Below are positions 23,527-34,669 of a stretch of DNA of 64,000 nucleotides, one piece after another. How positions within the stretch are numbered: position 1 is the stretch's first letter; each line of letters opens with the position of its first letter. The position numbers and the translations under genes are program-made. Source of the stretch: Asterias rubens (lineage: Eukaryota > Echinodermata > Asteroidea > Forcipulatida > Asteriidae); assembly GCF_902459465.1 (NCBI RefSeq), contig NC_047068.1:1860001-1924000 (forward strand). Reading direction: 5' to 3'. The notes under the pieces were generated by a model. The model had not been told where the DNA came from. It ran no database searches and saw nothing but the letters and a program-made list of their open reading frames with translations.

Positions 23527-24527
23527 TCAAACCATTACTAAATTTTTTAACTTTTGGGGGCTATTGCTTTGATGTTGTGAACTTTGCAGAGAGGAGAGAC
23601 AAAAACAAATTTTGGTTCATTTTTAAAATGCAATTAGGCTGAACATTAGAGATGTTGCAATTTTATATCTGCATGTTTTCACGAGGGTGAACAAACAAAG
23701 CACTATATTTCAATAAGACTCTTCTCCTTACGAACAAATAGGGAGAAAAAAACGAAAAAAATATGACTAAAAATGAAGTCAAAGACAAAGAGTAAAGTAC
23801 TGATAGTTGAATATTTATTTATTACTGTAATTTCTTGACAATAAATGTTGAGGAAAAAAAACTTCAAAACGCATGGATCATATCTAAGACCCATAATTTG
23901 TTCATTTTAAAATGCATTACAAAATACATGACATTTTACATTTGTGTTGAAAGTTTATCACAAGAGGGCGCTACACCAATGCCAGTGACAGCCGCAATTA
24001 GCAGCTATATATGGCTAAGGCTATAGATTTCCACATCATCATGTGTTGATGAGCAGCCTGTCCTTTGCAACACACTTAACAACAGCTGTAGCTGGTCACG
24101 ACTCTGACCAGTAAAGCCCTTTAATCCTTAGACTTGACTCAAGTCCCAATCCTGTAAAAGTCCTTTGAGAGTATTTTCAGTCACATCGCCCAACATCTTC
24201 TTGCGCACATAGCTACATTTTGACGGCGGATAAAGGGACCTCTCGCTCGAATTTGAATCAAGTCTAAACAGAATGCAGCTCGAATAGATTCTGGCAGCAA
24301 TCGAGATGGAGTGCATACACTTACTATCAGGAACAGGGTACATGTAGTAGCTTGGGAAATGGTAAAACATGAATGAAAGGATGTGACCTGATGTTTTGGG
24401 GTTCGGAAAAAGACCAAATTGACAGAAGCCTAACTCCCAAGTGCTTGAGTTACAAATTTAATGTTTCCATTACTGCTTGTTTTAAGTAACAATATATTAT
24501 ATATCTTCAACAATTGGAGATATACTC

Positions 24528-24910
24528 TTAACAGTGGACACTATTGGTAATTAGTCAAAATAATTATTTGCATAAAACCTTACTTGGTAATGAGCAATGG
24601 GGAGAGGTTGATAGTATAAAACATTGTGAAAAACGACTCCCTCTGAAGTGACATAGTTTTTGAGAAAGAAGTAATTTTCCACGAATTCGATTACGAGACC
24701 TCAGAGTTAGAATTTGAGGTCATGAAATCAAGCATCTGAATGCACACAACTTCGTGTGACAAGGGTGTTTTTTCTTTCATTATTATCTCGCAACTTCGAC
24801 GACCAATTGAGCTAAAATTTTCACAGGTTTGTTATTTTATGCTTATGCTGAGATACACCAAGTGAGGAGACTGGTCTTTGACAATTAACAATAGTGTCCA
24901 GTGTCTCTAA
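24528..24910 (-). mobile_element. TTAA MITE, family A, reverse orientation
   Basis: It has TTAACAGTGGACACTATTGG at the left and ATAGTGTCCAGTGTCTCTAA at the right, where the TTAA is mutated. The internal palindrome (GACCTCAGAGTTAGAATTTG) is present. The only near-complete copy between UNK and ATP5PD. Confidence 0.8.
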
Positions 24911-25687
24911 ACAGGTGCAACGATGATGTGCTCAAAAAATTAATGAATGGCGCTTTCGGTAAATAAATTGATCGGCTGCTTACTGAGGGCAAACCTAGGC
25001 AAATCAGTTCCTATCATAAGCTCTTCAAGACAAGAAGCGAACAAGAGAGATATGCTTGACTTCGTCAAAAAGTTCTGAAAAGATGCTCTGTTAGACTACT
25101 TCCCAGGCTGGCATCATCATGGGTTTGATAATTGTTCATACCCCAAAAGACTGGCATGAAATCACCGGATGACCTCGGGAGAGGAAGCTGGGTCAAAGTG
25201 CAGAAGTCATGGACATGTGGAAAAGAGTCATTTAAATAAAGGTAATCAATGATTCCGAATATATTTATCAAACCAAGGGGCGTCATATTGTGAGGCCAAG
25301 TACACAGAGGAGCGACCAAAGGAGAGTTGAACAGGGGGAGGCGAAGAAGAACGCCAACAACAGTCAACCACACAGCCGACCACTCGGCTAGACATGACAC
25401 ATATCTGCAGCAACTGTAGGATTGGATTGGAGCCGCACCTCTAAGAACTAACTTGCATAAATAAAAACTGCCTGCGCAATATTCTATTGTCTCTCTAGAC
25501 AGACAGATGCCAGACCGGCTTGACCTAAGGACATATGGAAAAGATAAACTTAAGTTATATGTTAGGCTGTGTCTGTCATTGTTTGATAAAAAGAAAGTTA
25601 ATTTAGTAACCAAGTGGCCCAATCCCCCCCCCCCAAAAAAAAAAAACTAAACCAAAAGAACACAAACTGTTTTGTGTACAGCAATCA

Positions 25688-25937
25688 TCAAGCTTTCATT
25701 TCACATATGCTGCAGCAAAGTAATCCGCCCTCAGTCTCGAACTTCTCCATGCCATGGACGTGAAGATGCTTCAGCCAGCTTCCCTCACGCATCGGAGGTT
25801 TTGACCATCTCTAAACGATGTGCAGACATTTCTTAAACCATGCTCTAGGTTGCAGTGGCAGTTAAACAAAGGACGATCTGCTTGGATAACATGGCTCGTA
25901 GGATGAGATGTCTCAGTAGCCATCTCAAATAGATCCC
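25688..25937 (-). pseudogene. Possible small or broken gene with Cys-rich 50-codon ORF
   Basis: After a good acceptor (TTTCACTTTTAG, ending at 25938), an ORF from ATG 25923 to TGA 25771 encodes 50 residues, including FNCHCNLEHGLRNVC. Shifting frame by one base at the stop leads straight into another open stretch (LKHLHVHGMEKF, then LLCCSICEMKA) ending at 25688. This suggests one reading frame broken by a single indel. I do not recognise the family. A repeat-derived or chance origin is also possible. Confidence 0.22.
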
Positions 25938-26539
25938 CTAAAAGTGAAATAACAATTGTTATGAAGATAAAGTGAACACTTTAATAACATTTACAACAAA
26001 ATAACAAACTTATGCAAACTCGATACAGACAATGTTATGGGTAAACAGGCCTGATACTTCACAGAGGCACGAAGGCGATTGCCTCCATGCCCACTGGTCA
26101 TTAAACGAAGCATACAGGCCTGGGTAAAAATATCTCAGCTTGTTGCATATAATATATTGACAAGTTTGTATTCAAATATAAAAATGGATATTTAGCATTC
26201 ATGTGATAAAGACAGTCGGCAATTAATTTGCTGTGCAGTGAAGCGCGTCTATTTTGTGAGTGAGCTTTGTCTTTGTCTACCAGGACAGTAGGGAGATGCA
26301 ATCTTTGCACAGTAGCCCACCACTGCACTTAAGTACATGCATGTCCTCTAGGGATGAAAATATTAGTTGATAACCCCCCCCCCCCCCAGGAAATTCCTGC
26401 AACATCACAAATAAAATGTACTGATTTTTTCTTTATAAACTTAACGCATTCAATTTTCATTATTTGGAGGGGCAGGGGGTAACAAGTTGTTTGCTTCCGG
26501 AGTAGTTACAACTTTTAAGATAAACTTCTTCTTCAGAAT

Positions 26540-26692
26540 GCAGGCCTGAAATTTCACGAAGGCCACGGCCTCCGTTGCCCTGGTCTTGGCCTTTCAAAAT
26601 TGTCCCATAGTTTCCCAAAGTTCCAATGGAAGTAACTTTTCAAAATGAAAATGGCCTTGCCTTCTCAAAAATAAAATTCCAGGCCTGAGAAT
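26540..26692. mobile_element. CAGGCCTG foldback element, complete
   Basis: It starts GCAGGCCTGAAATTTCACGA and ends AATAAAATTCCAGGCCTGAG, with complementary ends and interior (AAGGCCACGGCCTCCGTTGC, AATGAAAATGGCCTTGCC). Relatives are at 15444, 53160 and 54798-55335. Confidence 0.65.
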
Positions 26693-26710
26693 GTCAGAAA
26701 CTCTGCACAC

Positions 26711-26808
26711 CTTCTGTGTGTTATCATCCATTTCATCAGCTCATTATATTGCGGCAACATGATACTCCAAGTGAGGTCCATCTCTCCACCCGTCATAGTG
26801 GGCAACAT
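26711..26808 (-). other. Orphan exon-like segment, unrecognised
   Basis: A pyrimidine-rich acceptor (CCCCTTTTCACTAG) is followed by 98 bp open in frame 0 and a weak donor GTGTGC. Frame 0 would continue the phase of the candidate exon at 27929-27979. A second frame reads VAHYDGWRDGPHLEYHVAA before a stop. Neither matches a protein I know, and the flank on the lower-coordinate side is a repeat. Treat it as speculative. Confidence 0.15.
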
Positions 26809-27066
26809 CTAGTGAAAAGGGGAAAAGGGATATTATTTGTGGAAAAAGTTTCACCAACATTCAAGATTACACTAATAATTCAGTGCATGTTTACAATTTA
26901 CAATTTTTGTTTTTAACTTATCCTCAATTTAAAAATTGTATACTCTTCAAGATTGTTGAGTTTGGTCTGAAAGAAATACAAAGAAAAGAAAATAGTTATT
27001 ACTTATCAAAACGAATGTTTATTACTACAAATATTATTTGTAGGCCTTCCCTTCTTCTGTACTTGC

Positions 27067-27278
27067 CCAATTAAAGATGCATCCTATTCATGATGCCAAA
27101 ACTTCCCTGGACAATACTTTCCAAATTAAAGATGCATCTATTCATGATGCCAAAACTTCCCTGGACAATACTTTCCAAATTAAAGATGCATCTATTCATG
27201 ATGCCAAAACTTCCCTGGACAATACTTGCCCAATTAAAGATGCATCTATTCATGATGCCAAAACTTCTCTGGACAACC
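27067..27278. repeat. 54-bp minisatellite, four units
   Basis: Units start at 27076, 27131, 27185 and 27239 (GATGCATCTATTCATGATGC, CAAAACTTCCCTGGACAATA). The first has one extra base. The unit length is a multiple of three, so the array stays open in several frames on both strands, producing repetitive ORFs that look protein-like but have no supporting gene structure. Confidence 0.9.
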
Positions 27279-27928
27279 ACTTAATCTGTCTATAAATAAT
27301 ATTGGTGATGGACATCTGCTGTAGCAGCAATCACTCTTGCCGAAACCAGAAGTAAAACTAGATGGAGAAGAACTTTCAATTCATGACTTTAGTTTAGTTT
27401 AGTTATAGTTATAGAAGTCCAAAAACATGACTTTCCGTATGGCGCCACCACTTTTTCACTCATTTTTACAAAAAGGGATATCTGAGTCATCATCTCCTTG
27501 GGATAACTTTCTGTAGCGCCACCACTTTTTCACTCAATTTTACAAAAAAGAAGGGATATCTCAATTTAGTTTTAGGGGGTTAGGTAAATTAAATACTAAC
27601 TATTTTATAAAATGTTGAATGAAAAAGTGGTAGCGCCACGCGGAAACATTTCCCATCCTCATATACTGTTGGTGTTACTAACACTGTTAGTGTTAGGACA
27701 GCATTAATAGAAATGATGTAACATGAAATGGAACGGGACTATATAATGTTTGTTTTGCTTTATTATATATAGACAGACAGACCAGACACAGTGCTCCGCC
27801 CCCCCCCCCCCCCGCAGGGTTTACAGAAATAATTGGCAATCAAACACTAGATTTTGTGCCGATCTCCCACATTTCTGCAAATTCTTTCGGCTGAAATTCT
27901 TTTTGTCCCCCCAAAATTTGTAACTCAC

Positions 27929-27979
27929 CATCCATTTGTCGTGGTAGTTGAGTCCTTGGAACTCTGTCAAATCAAACAT
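27929..27979 (-). other. Orphan candidate first coding exon divergent from ATP5PD
   Basis: An ATG at 27979 opens 17 codons (MFDLTEFQGLNYHDKWM) that end exactly at a strong donor, ATG/GTGAGTTAC. The piece lies about 250 bp from the ATP5PD start on the opposite strand, as expected for a divergent gene sharing a promoter. I do not recognise the peptide and could not find a convincing in-phase next exon, so it may be a chance ORF. Confidence 0.22.
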
Positions 27980-28019
27980 TGGATTTGTTGGAGAACAAGG
28001 CACCCACGTCTTGACTTGT

Positions 28020-28227
28020 TCAATTTGTCTTTAAAAATGGCGCTATAATAAACAGGGAAGTACCGCACACCGAGCGAACGCACATGCAAAACAAGAAACG
28101 GACAAAAATTACGGTGATGATGACTAGCGCCACCAAGCGCTCGGACACACCGGTCCTACACGACCACCATTTTGTTTGCCGGTCAAATTGTGAGATAGTT
28201 CTAAATTGCTTCTCCAAAAACTACAGA
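28020..28227 (+). promoter_or_regulatory. ATP5PD promoter / 5' UTR, possibly bidirectional
   Basis: The 200 bp before the ATP5PD start codon are locally GC-richer than their surroundings. They carry a YY1-like AAAATGGCGC (28034-28043) and a second, inverted YY1-like ACCACCATTTTG near 28160. No TATA box sits at a plausible distance. YY1 and related motifs are typical of nuclear genes for mitochondrial proteins. Whether it also drives a minus-strand transcript is inference from the orphan exon at 27929-27979. Confidence 0.45.
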
Positions 28228-31003
28228 ATGGCAGCAAGGAGAGCCGGCCAAAAGGCCATTGACTGGGCTGCTTTCATCGAGAGAGTTCCGGCAAACCAGA
28301 AATCTCAGTTTAATGTTTTGAAATCAAAGGCGGAGACTTTAAAAACAAGGTAATAAAAACTCCACACTTTCTGTTTGAACAGTTGAGTTGAGGTCGAGTT
28401 CAGAAGCCAGACCGGTCGCGTACAAAAGTCAACTCGACCTCTGTGGGACATAGTTATGTGTATATGGAAAGTTCCGGTTAGTATGGTACAACAAGCCTTT
28501 AGTAATTTTTCATCGAAACAAGTGTCATTCGGCTGTGTAGGATCCTCCCATCTAAATAAATCAAACTATGTCAACTCAAACAAATCCCCCAAACCCCAAA
28601 ATTATCAATTCAAATCAAATTCAAAATCAAAGTTTATTCATAATTGCCCCCGCCCCCCCCCCCCCAAATCGCAAAAAAAATATATAAAAAATTAAGGAAA
28701 TGTGTGGATTGGTAATTTTAGAAATATCTTTTTTTCATAGGATAGTGTCACACTCACAAGCTAGCCTAAATCAAAATGAAGGTCAATTAAGAAGACTCGG
28801 TTTTGCTTGGCTCATCCATGGAGGTAGAATGGCTCATCCATCCAATAATTTACAGATCTGCATGCACGCATTTTCATTTTTTTGACCCATCTTCACTCAG
28901 TCATCACCATCAATCAAGACAAAATGGCCATATCGCATAAAAAGCCTTAATACAGATAGGATATCTTAGTTTCAACCATAATTTTTCTGATTTTTGAATG
29001 AAATGAATTTGTTTGTTTTAATGATGAATGTGTAGGCTATCAATGACACCAGAGCAACCTGCTGCTGTGGACTGGGCAAACTACAAGAAAACTGTTCCTG
29101 TTGCCGGACTCGTGGATAAGTTCCAAAAGCAGGTCAGTTTATGACCCCTGATTAGTTACTCTGCTCAGCTTAGCAGTTGGGGCATTTTGGAAAGGATTCC
29201 CTTTCATTGTTAAAAACTACAAGTACATCTAGGTCCCTACAGCATAACTCAAGAGTTTTTTAAAGTTGAATAATAGTGTTTTTAATCACAACTTTTAAGA
29301 TTGGGACAACATTGCAAATGTTGGGTTTTATAAGACACGAGGTTTCAGATTGCAACTAAGAGGAAAACAGTTGTTATGCTAGTGCTAGATGCACTGTCTG
29401 ATTATAGACAAAAGAATGGATAAGTGATAATGTTTGTTTTTTATTTTATTTATATCAGTTAATTTCATTATGTCCATAATTTGTTTTGACCTTGTGAGTT
29501 TGTGTCTTTGTATTTGATTTCAGTTTGAGTCGTTGAAGGTTCCTTTACCCGAGGACACAGCATCAGCTAAGATTGCATCACAGGCTAAGGAAATGGTTAG
29601 TGCAGGCCTTTAACTTTGCTCTTTAGGTGCATTTCCCTCTGCGAAGGGGCACCTCAACCAGGAAAATGTAAATTTTTACAGGAACCTAGCACTACAGCAA
29701 AAGCACAGGGCACCATGGCAATGGTCGTGGGTTTCTGAGGTCTGTAAGAGATGAGACATTGTAGACATTATTGACTACCGTCACTGGGAGACTTTGGAAT
29801 GCTAGGCTGCACAAGATTGCGAAACTGGTTATCGGTTTTTATCTGATGCCATTTTACAAGTTACTTTAAATTTGTTTCGTGAAAGCCGAGTTTGATATTA
29901 CTTGACTCTTTAAACCTGAACCTGAACCACAGCTGTGCACAGGACTAATTTTGTTGTGTCTGTTTTTATTTTATTTTGTTTTTGGTTTTACTGCACCTTA
30001 AACACCCAGCAGGGTTGATATGTGCGCATTACAAGTTCATTATTATTATATAATTATTAATCATCTTTATCTCTTTTGTGTGGTATAATTCTTACAGGAT
30101 GTTATGGCAGCAGAGTTCAAGATAGGATCAGACAAACGTATTGCGGAGTTTCAGTCAGAGGTACATGATACAACCTTAATCTCCTTTGCATAGGATTAAT
30201 AATTAGGGACTTGTTCAAATACAAGGAGTCAAACTACATTGGTTTCTCTTCTTTTTTGTTTTAAAGACACTGGACACTATTGGTAATTGTCAAAGACCAA
30301 TCGTCTCACTTGGTGTATCTCAACATATGCATAAAATAAACCTGTGAAAATTTGGGCTCAATCGGTCATCGAAGTTGCGAGATAATAAAGCACGAAAAAA
30401 CAACCCTGTCACACAAAGTTGTGCGCTTTCAGATGCTTGATTTCGAGACCTCAAATTCATAATCTGAGGTCTCAAAATCAAATTTGTGGAAAATTACTTC
30501 TTTCTCGAAAACTACCTCACTTCAGAGGGAGCTGTTTCTCACAATGTTTTATACTATAAACAGCTCCCCATTACTCATTACCAAGTAAGTTTTTATGCTA
30601 ATAATTATTTTGAGTAATAATTACCAATAGTGTCCACTGCCTTTAAATCAAACCATGTGGCCGTTATTGTGTAGTTCAGGCTTGAGATCCAACACATTTG
30701 AATCTTGTTTTGTGATTTTCTGTTGCAACAAACTCTAATTCGGCACGCTAAAACATAACCATGAGGATTATTGTATAGTTTTCTTGTAAAGTGCTGTGGT
30801 ACCCAGTGTGAGAGCGCTCTATAAATGCCTGTTATTATTATATTATTCTTATTATACAATCTTTGTTTTTACAGGTTGAGAAATACAAGAGTATGGTCCC
30901 ATATGAGGACATGACTGTAGAAGAATACGAGGAGCTATTCCCTGAGCTGGAAGAACGCAAGAAGAAGTATCCATGGTGGCCCCACTATGCCGTCTGGGAA
31001 TAA
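28228..31003 (+). CDS. ATP5PD: ATP synthase peripheral stalk subunit d, mitochondrial (5 exons, complete)
   Basis: Exons: 28228-28349, 29036-29132, 29524-29595, 30098-30160, 30875-31003. All introns are GT-AG with consistent phase. The 483 coding bases give 160 residues, against about 161 in human subunit d (ATP5PD, formerly ATP5H). Family landmarks are visible in order: AIDWAAF near the N-terminus, LKSKAETLK, AAVDWANYKK, VAGLVDKFQKQFESLKVPLP, and a C-terminal MTVEEYEELFPE followed by KKYPWWPH. Subunit d forms part of the stator that links F1 to the membrane sector of the inner mitochondrial membrane. There is no clear cleavable presequence, as is usual for this subunit. Intron 4 carries a complete TTAA element (30261-30646) and the tail of a retroelement. 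The gene runs toward TMF1 (convergent) and away from UNK (divergent). Confidence 0.96.
30261..30646 (+). mobile_element. TTAA MITE, family A, in ATP5PD intron 4
   Basis: TTAAAGACACTGGACACTAT left and ATAGTGTCCACTGCCTTTAA right, each at a TTAA. The central palindrome is intact. Retroelement-like tail sequence (GAGAGCGCTCTATAAATGCC, then ATT repeats) follows at about 30780-30860. Confidence 0.85.
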
Positions 31004-31198
31004 ATCATCAATTAGACCACTCTCACAAACCACTTAGTAGATGCAATAAGATGATGCAAACAATATTGTAGTCTTCATGATACTTACTTCGTTATTGTAC
31101 CAGATATTGTGAATTCTTGCTCATAAAAAACACATTCTCATATATTCTTTGAAAGTGTTTGTTTATATGACTTGAGGCATTGCATGGTGAGGTATCAA

Positions 31199-31352
31199 TA
31201 TATATTTGGTTTGCAGTAACACCATGTGTGTATCTACTTGCCAGGTAAAGTTTGTTCTTTAGAGAACTGTCTTCTTAGACAGTTCTCTAAGAACAAGCTC
31301 TACATGGCAAGTAGATACACACATGGTGTTACCGCAAACCAAAGTGTTTGTT
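31199..31352. mobile_element. Long hairpin element with GGTTTGC..TAACACCATGTG ends
   Basis: TTGGTTTGCAGTAACACCAT and GTGTATCTACTTGCCAGGTA at the left are matched by their complements at the right (GCAAGTAGATACACACATGG, GTTACCGCAAACCAAA). The centre is AGAGAACTGTCTTCTTAGAC, itself palindromic. Relatives are at 47640, 47993, 56780 and 60968. It lies just after the ATP5PD stop. Confidence 0.8.
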
Positions 31353-31671
31353 TGTTACCCAACAGTGTAGTAACTCATAATGAAACCATTTGACATTTGA
31401 TGCAAAGGAGTAGTACTAAACATCATGTTATGTCTTGCTTACATTACAATTTACAAAAAGTATACACAATTCCCAAAACCAAGTGTTCATTCCTGTTGAC
31501 CAGTAATGAGTAAGTTTTTGTGATGTTTGGTGGTTATGGATGGCTTTGAGTACTAGCCTCAACAGCAAAGTATAGACACCAATGTAAGTGATCAGTCACA
31601 GCACTGTGATGCCTGGTTGTAGGTTTGTCTGTATACATCTACATGCACCTAGTTACAACAGCACTGCCAGC

Positions 31672-31912
31672 GCCCAATTTCATAAAGCCTGTAAGCACAA
31701 AAGTTTGCTTAGCATGAAATTTCTTCCTGGATAAAAACAGGACTACTAACCAAATCGGACGTGATTTTCAGGATAAGCAAACAGCTGAACAGCTGAATAC
31801 CAGTATCAAGCATTATGCAACAAATTTGGTTGGTAATCCAGTTTTTACCAAGGAAGAAACTTCATGCTAAGCAAATTTTTTTGCTCAGGCTTCATGAAAT
31901 TGGGCACAGTTC
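31672..31912. mobile_element. Foldback element, CCCAATTTCAT / ATGAAATTGGG family
   Basis: CCCAATTTCATAAAGCCTGT at the left pairs with CAGGCTTCATGAAATTGGGC at the right. Inside, TTAGCATGAAATTTCTTCC and GGAAGAAACTTCATGCTAAG pair. About 240 bp, in the presumed ATP5PD 3' UTR. Confidence 0.8.
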
Positions 31913-32345
31913 ATTTCAGTCTTATCAATATCGGTTAAAATTAACTCTGATCCTGGCCCTTTTTTATTTGCTGAACTAAGTTTAGGAAACCAAACTTGTG
32001 TGAGGGTGGATCTTTTAGCTAATTCTATTCAATTTGAAGTGGAATTTATTCGTTTTTGAACTAAACCCATTTGAAGAGTGTGATTGGTATTTGCATGTAC
32101 AAAGATTATAGTTATCTTAATTAATTATACGTTTCATGTGATGTTAACTTGAAACATCTAAATAACAATCTTTCTGTTACAGATAGTTTGCTAAGTTTCA
32201 ATCAATGTTATGTTAACTTGAACATCTAAAAAGCAATATTTCTGTTCAAGATGGCTTGCTATCAATGTAATATTATCTTGAAACATCCGATTCTGCTTAA
32301 GATAGTTTGCATTTTGTTAGAGTTTCAACTCTTCCTAGTCCAAAA

Positions 32346-32351
32346 AATAAA
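32346..32351 (+). terminator. Candidate polyadenylation signal for ATP5PD
   Basis: This is the first AATAAA on the plus strand beyond the ATP5PD stop region, about 1.34 kb downstream. Another AATAAA lies near 32490. A 3' UTR this long would include two foldback elements, so an unrecognised earlier variant signal could be the real one. Confidence 0.35.
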
Positions 32352-32848
32352 ACACCAATGAAATGTTTGATTATACTGACTGTAAAAGTGGTCTTGTTCT
32401 TTTTGTTCACATTAATGTGATTTTGTCTCTGTCCACCATTATCTATAAATATAACTACATACTGCATTTCATTTCATACATTTACTTAAATAAACAATGT
32501 TAAATACCAGTGTTTAAAACAGGAGGAAGGAATATGAATATATTAAAATCGTTAGACATTAAAAAAATAACATTTAAATAAACTTATAAAAATAAATTTA
32601 ACACAAATCAATGTACAGCCATTTAAAACCCAGATACACTTGACTGAACGATACCGACTTGAACATAATTTCTAATCAATAAAACATTTTGAATTGTTTC
32701 AAAAAATGCACTTGAAAACTTTACTTACAACCATTATTCCTAGGTTTGACAAATGAATGATGACCAAGTTAACCAAATTAAAACGTCTGCTAATAAAAAC
32801 CTACTGTCTGACCATTCAAAAGCATGCACTCTGGTTTAAAATTATATA

Positions 32849-32949
32849 ATTATTTACTATGCCAGCCTGCAAGCTCATATAACAATGTACAATGTTTAAT
32901 TATTTACTATGCCAGCCTGCAAGCTCATATAACAATGTACAATGTTTTT
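32849..32949. repeat. 50-bp direct duplication
   Basis: TTATTTACTATGCCAGCCTG and CAAGCTCATATAACAATGTA occur twice with a 50-bp offset and no differences seen. Confidence 0.85.
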
Positions 32950-33638
32950 AAATACAGTTATGCCACCTTGCTCTCAAACGGTTGGCCAACTTGCTGGAAA
33001 AAAAAATCAACAAAAAATTTACATGGTAAAAGAAAATCCTTTTACATAAAATTGTCGCAATAATTTGGTGCAAAATCCACGTTGCTGTCCCATTCTCAGT
33101 ATTATGCAATGGTGGTACACAATTGTATATGTTGACCAAATTCACCCGACATCATCAGAATAATCTTGAATGCGCCATTTGGTTGGCAATGTCACTGTAC
33201 GTTATTCAGTGAAGCGTGCATTTTAGGCAATGCGGCGTTTACATGTAAACCCACCAAAATGGTGAGCGTGGCACAGTTGACGCATGTGACGTGTGTGCAA
33301 GGGGTCAATACAAACCTTACAAACAACATGGGTGACATCAACATTGTCAATCAAATTGAAACAGTTTCACAATATAGTAGTCAACTTATTTCTTGACAGT
33401 CATACACGTGTACATAATGTTCTTGATGAAGTATTGTACACTAAAGGTACATACATGGTTATAAATAGATTCATATTTCAGAATCCAGCTTACTTCCATT
33501 CCATGTATCAGCTCTCCTGTTGAAAGGTTAGCAGATGCATGACTCATAAAGTCTCATATAAATGTACATATCAAGTTAGCAAGAAATTTACAGTTCAATA
33601 CAATGATCAATATATTGAGGACAATCTACCTAAACTTC

Positions 33639-33766
33639 AGGGGTCGATTTCACAAAGAGTTAGGACTAGTCCTAACTTAAGACTAATCCTAGGAGATATT
33701 AAAAACGCATGGCTAGTCCTAACTCGAGATAAGACCAGTCTGAACTCTTTATGAAATCCACCCCAG
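33639..33766. mobile_element. Foldback element, GGGGTCGATTTCACAAAGAG family
   Basis: It starts GGGGTCGATTTCACAAAGAG and ends CTCTTTATGAAATCCACCCC; the interior is TTAGGACTAGTCCTAACTTA. The shortest of the four copies. Confidence 0.8.
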
Positions 33767-34253
33767 TCTTGTAGGCTACAGTTACTTAAAGACTACAATG
33801 GACTAAGAATGTTTTCCACAGAGCCTTTCTTTCTCTTTCAATACCTGTTAGACTTTTGGACTTGCCAGGGTTTGCCCTTAACTTGTTCAGTGACTAGCCA
33901 GCAACACATATTTTATCAACACATATTTTATCATTGTAAAGTCAACATGGCCTTGATGTTTGACCATCTTTTCCTTTTGCTTGACTTGCTCACAAAATGC
34001 GTTCACTTTTAAACAAACCAAAGAATACTGTTTTGTTTTCCAAACATGCCCAATATTTACTACATTAGTATTTTCATTAACCTCTTATTTACAACAGTCT
34101 AGTTAGAGTGATAAACTATCACTGACTCCGCAATATCAGAGTTTCTAGCGTAAAAACTTTCTCATTATTTTGTTCACTATCATACATTAAAAAGTTCTGG
34201 ATCTGGCTCCTGGAATAGTCTGGTAGCCAGCTGGTCTGGTAAGTCTCTAAGAC

Positions 34254-34669
34254 CACAGCCAAGTTTCATAAAGCTGTTAGGCAGATCAATCTGCTTAGCA
34301 AAATTTCTTGGCTAAGCAAGAAATGGTACCCGTCGCAGCAATGGTATCTGTAAGTGTTCTGGCTGGTAACCTGGGCCCAATTTCATAGAGCTGCTTAAGC
34401 AAAAAATTTTGCTTAAGCAAAAAAATCTTTGTTTTGTAAAATCAGATTACCGGCTAAGACTCCACTCAACTGTTATGCTAAGTAAACAACAGCTAAATAC
34501 TAGTCATAAGCAATGTATATGGCGTGACATTTTGGCCAGTAACATGTGTAAAATAAGCGAGCTATTTTCGTGCTTAAGCACATTTTTTGCTTAAGCAGCT
34601 CTATGAAATTGGCCCCTGTTTTTGCTAAGCAAAAGTGTTTGTGCTTACAGGCTTTATAAACTTAGGCCC
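34254..34669. mobile_element. Foldback element interrupted by a second copy of its own family
   Basis: The outer left part (CAAGTTTCATAAAGCTGTTA) and outer right part (GTGCTTACAGGCTTTATAAA, then CTTAGGCCC) belong to one element. Between them, at about 34374-34617, sits a complete younger copy, CCCAATTTCATAGAGCTGCT to AGCAGCTCTATGAAATTGGC. Confidence 0.75.

Larger units (their letters stand above)
22342..27928. other. Intergenic region between UNK and ATP5PD
   Basis: It holds a SINE head in reverse at 22925-23012, a tRNA-like inverted-repeat element at 23336-23526, a family-A MITE at 24528-24910, CAGGCCTG elements near 26053 and 26540, and the 54-bp minisatellite. ORFs such as the 185-codon one at 25065-25622 (minus) do not resemble any protein I know. 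No gene here is supported with confidence. Confidence 0.6.

Noticed and set aside
24128-24370. 80-codon minus-strand ORF ending DVTENTLKGLLQDWDLSQV
   Set aside because: It looks protein-like at its end, but I recognise no family, the upstream part reads as random sequence, and no matching exon was found.
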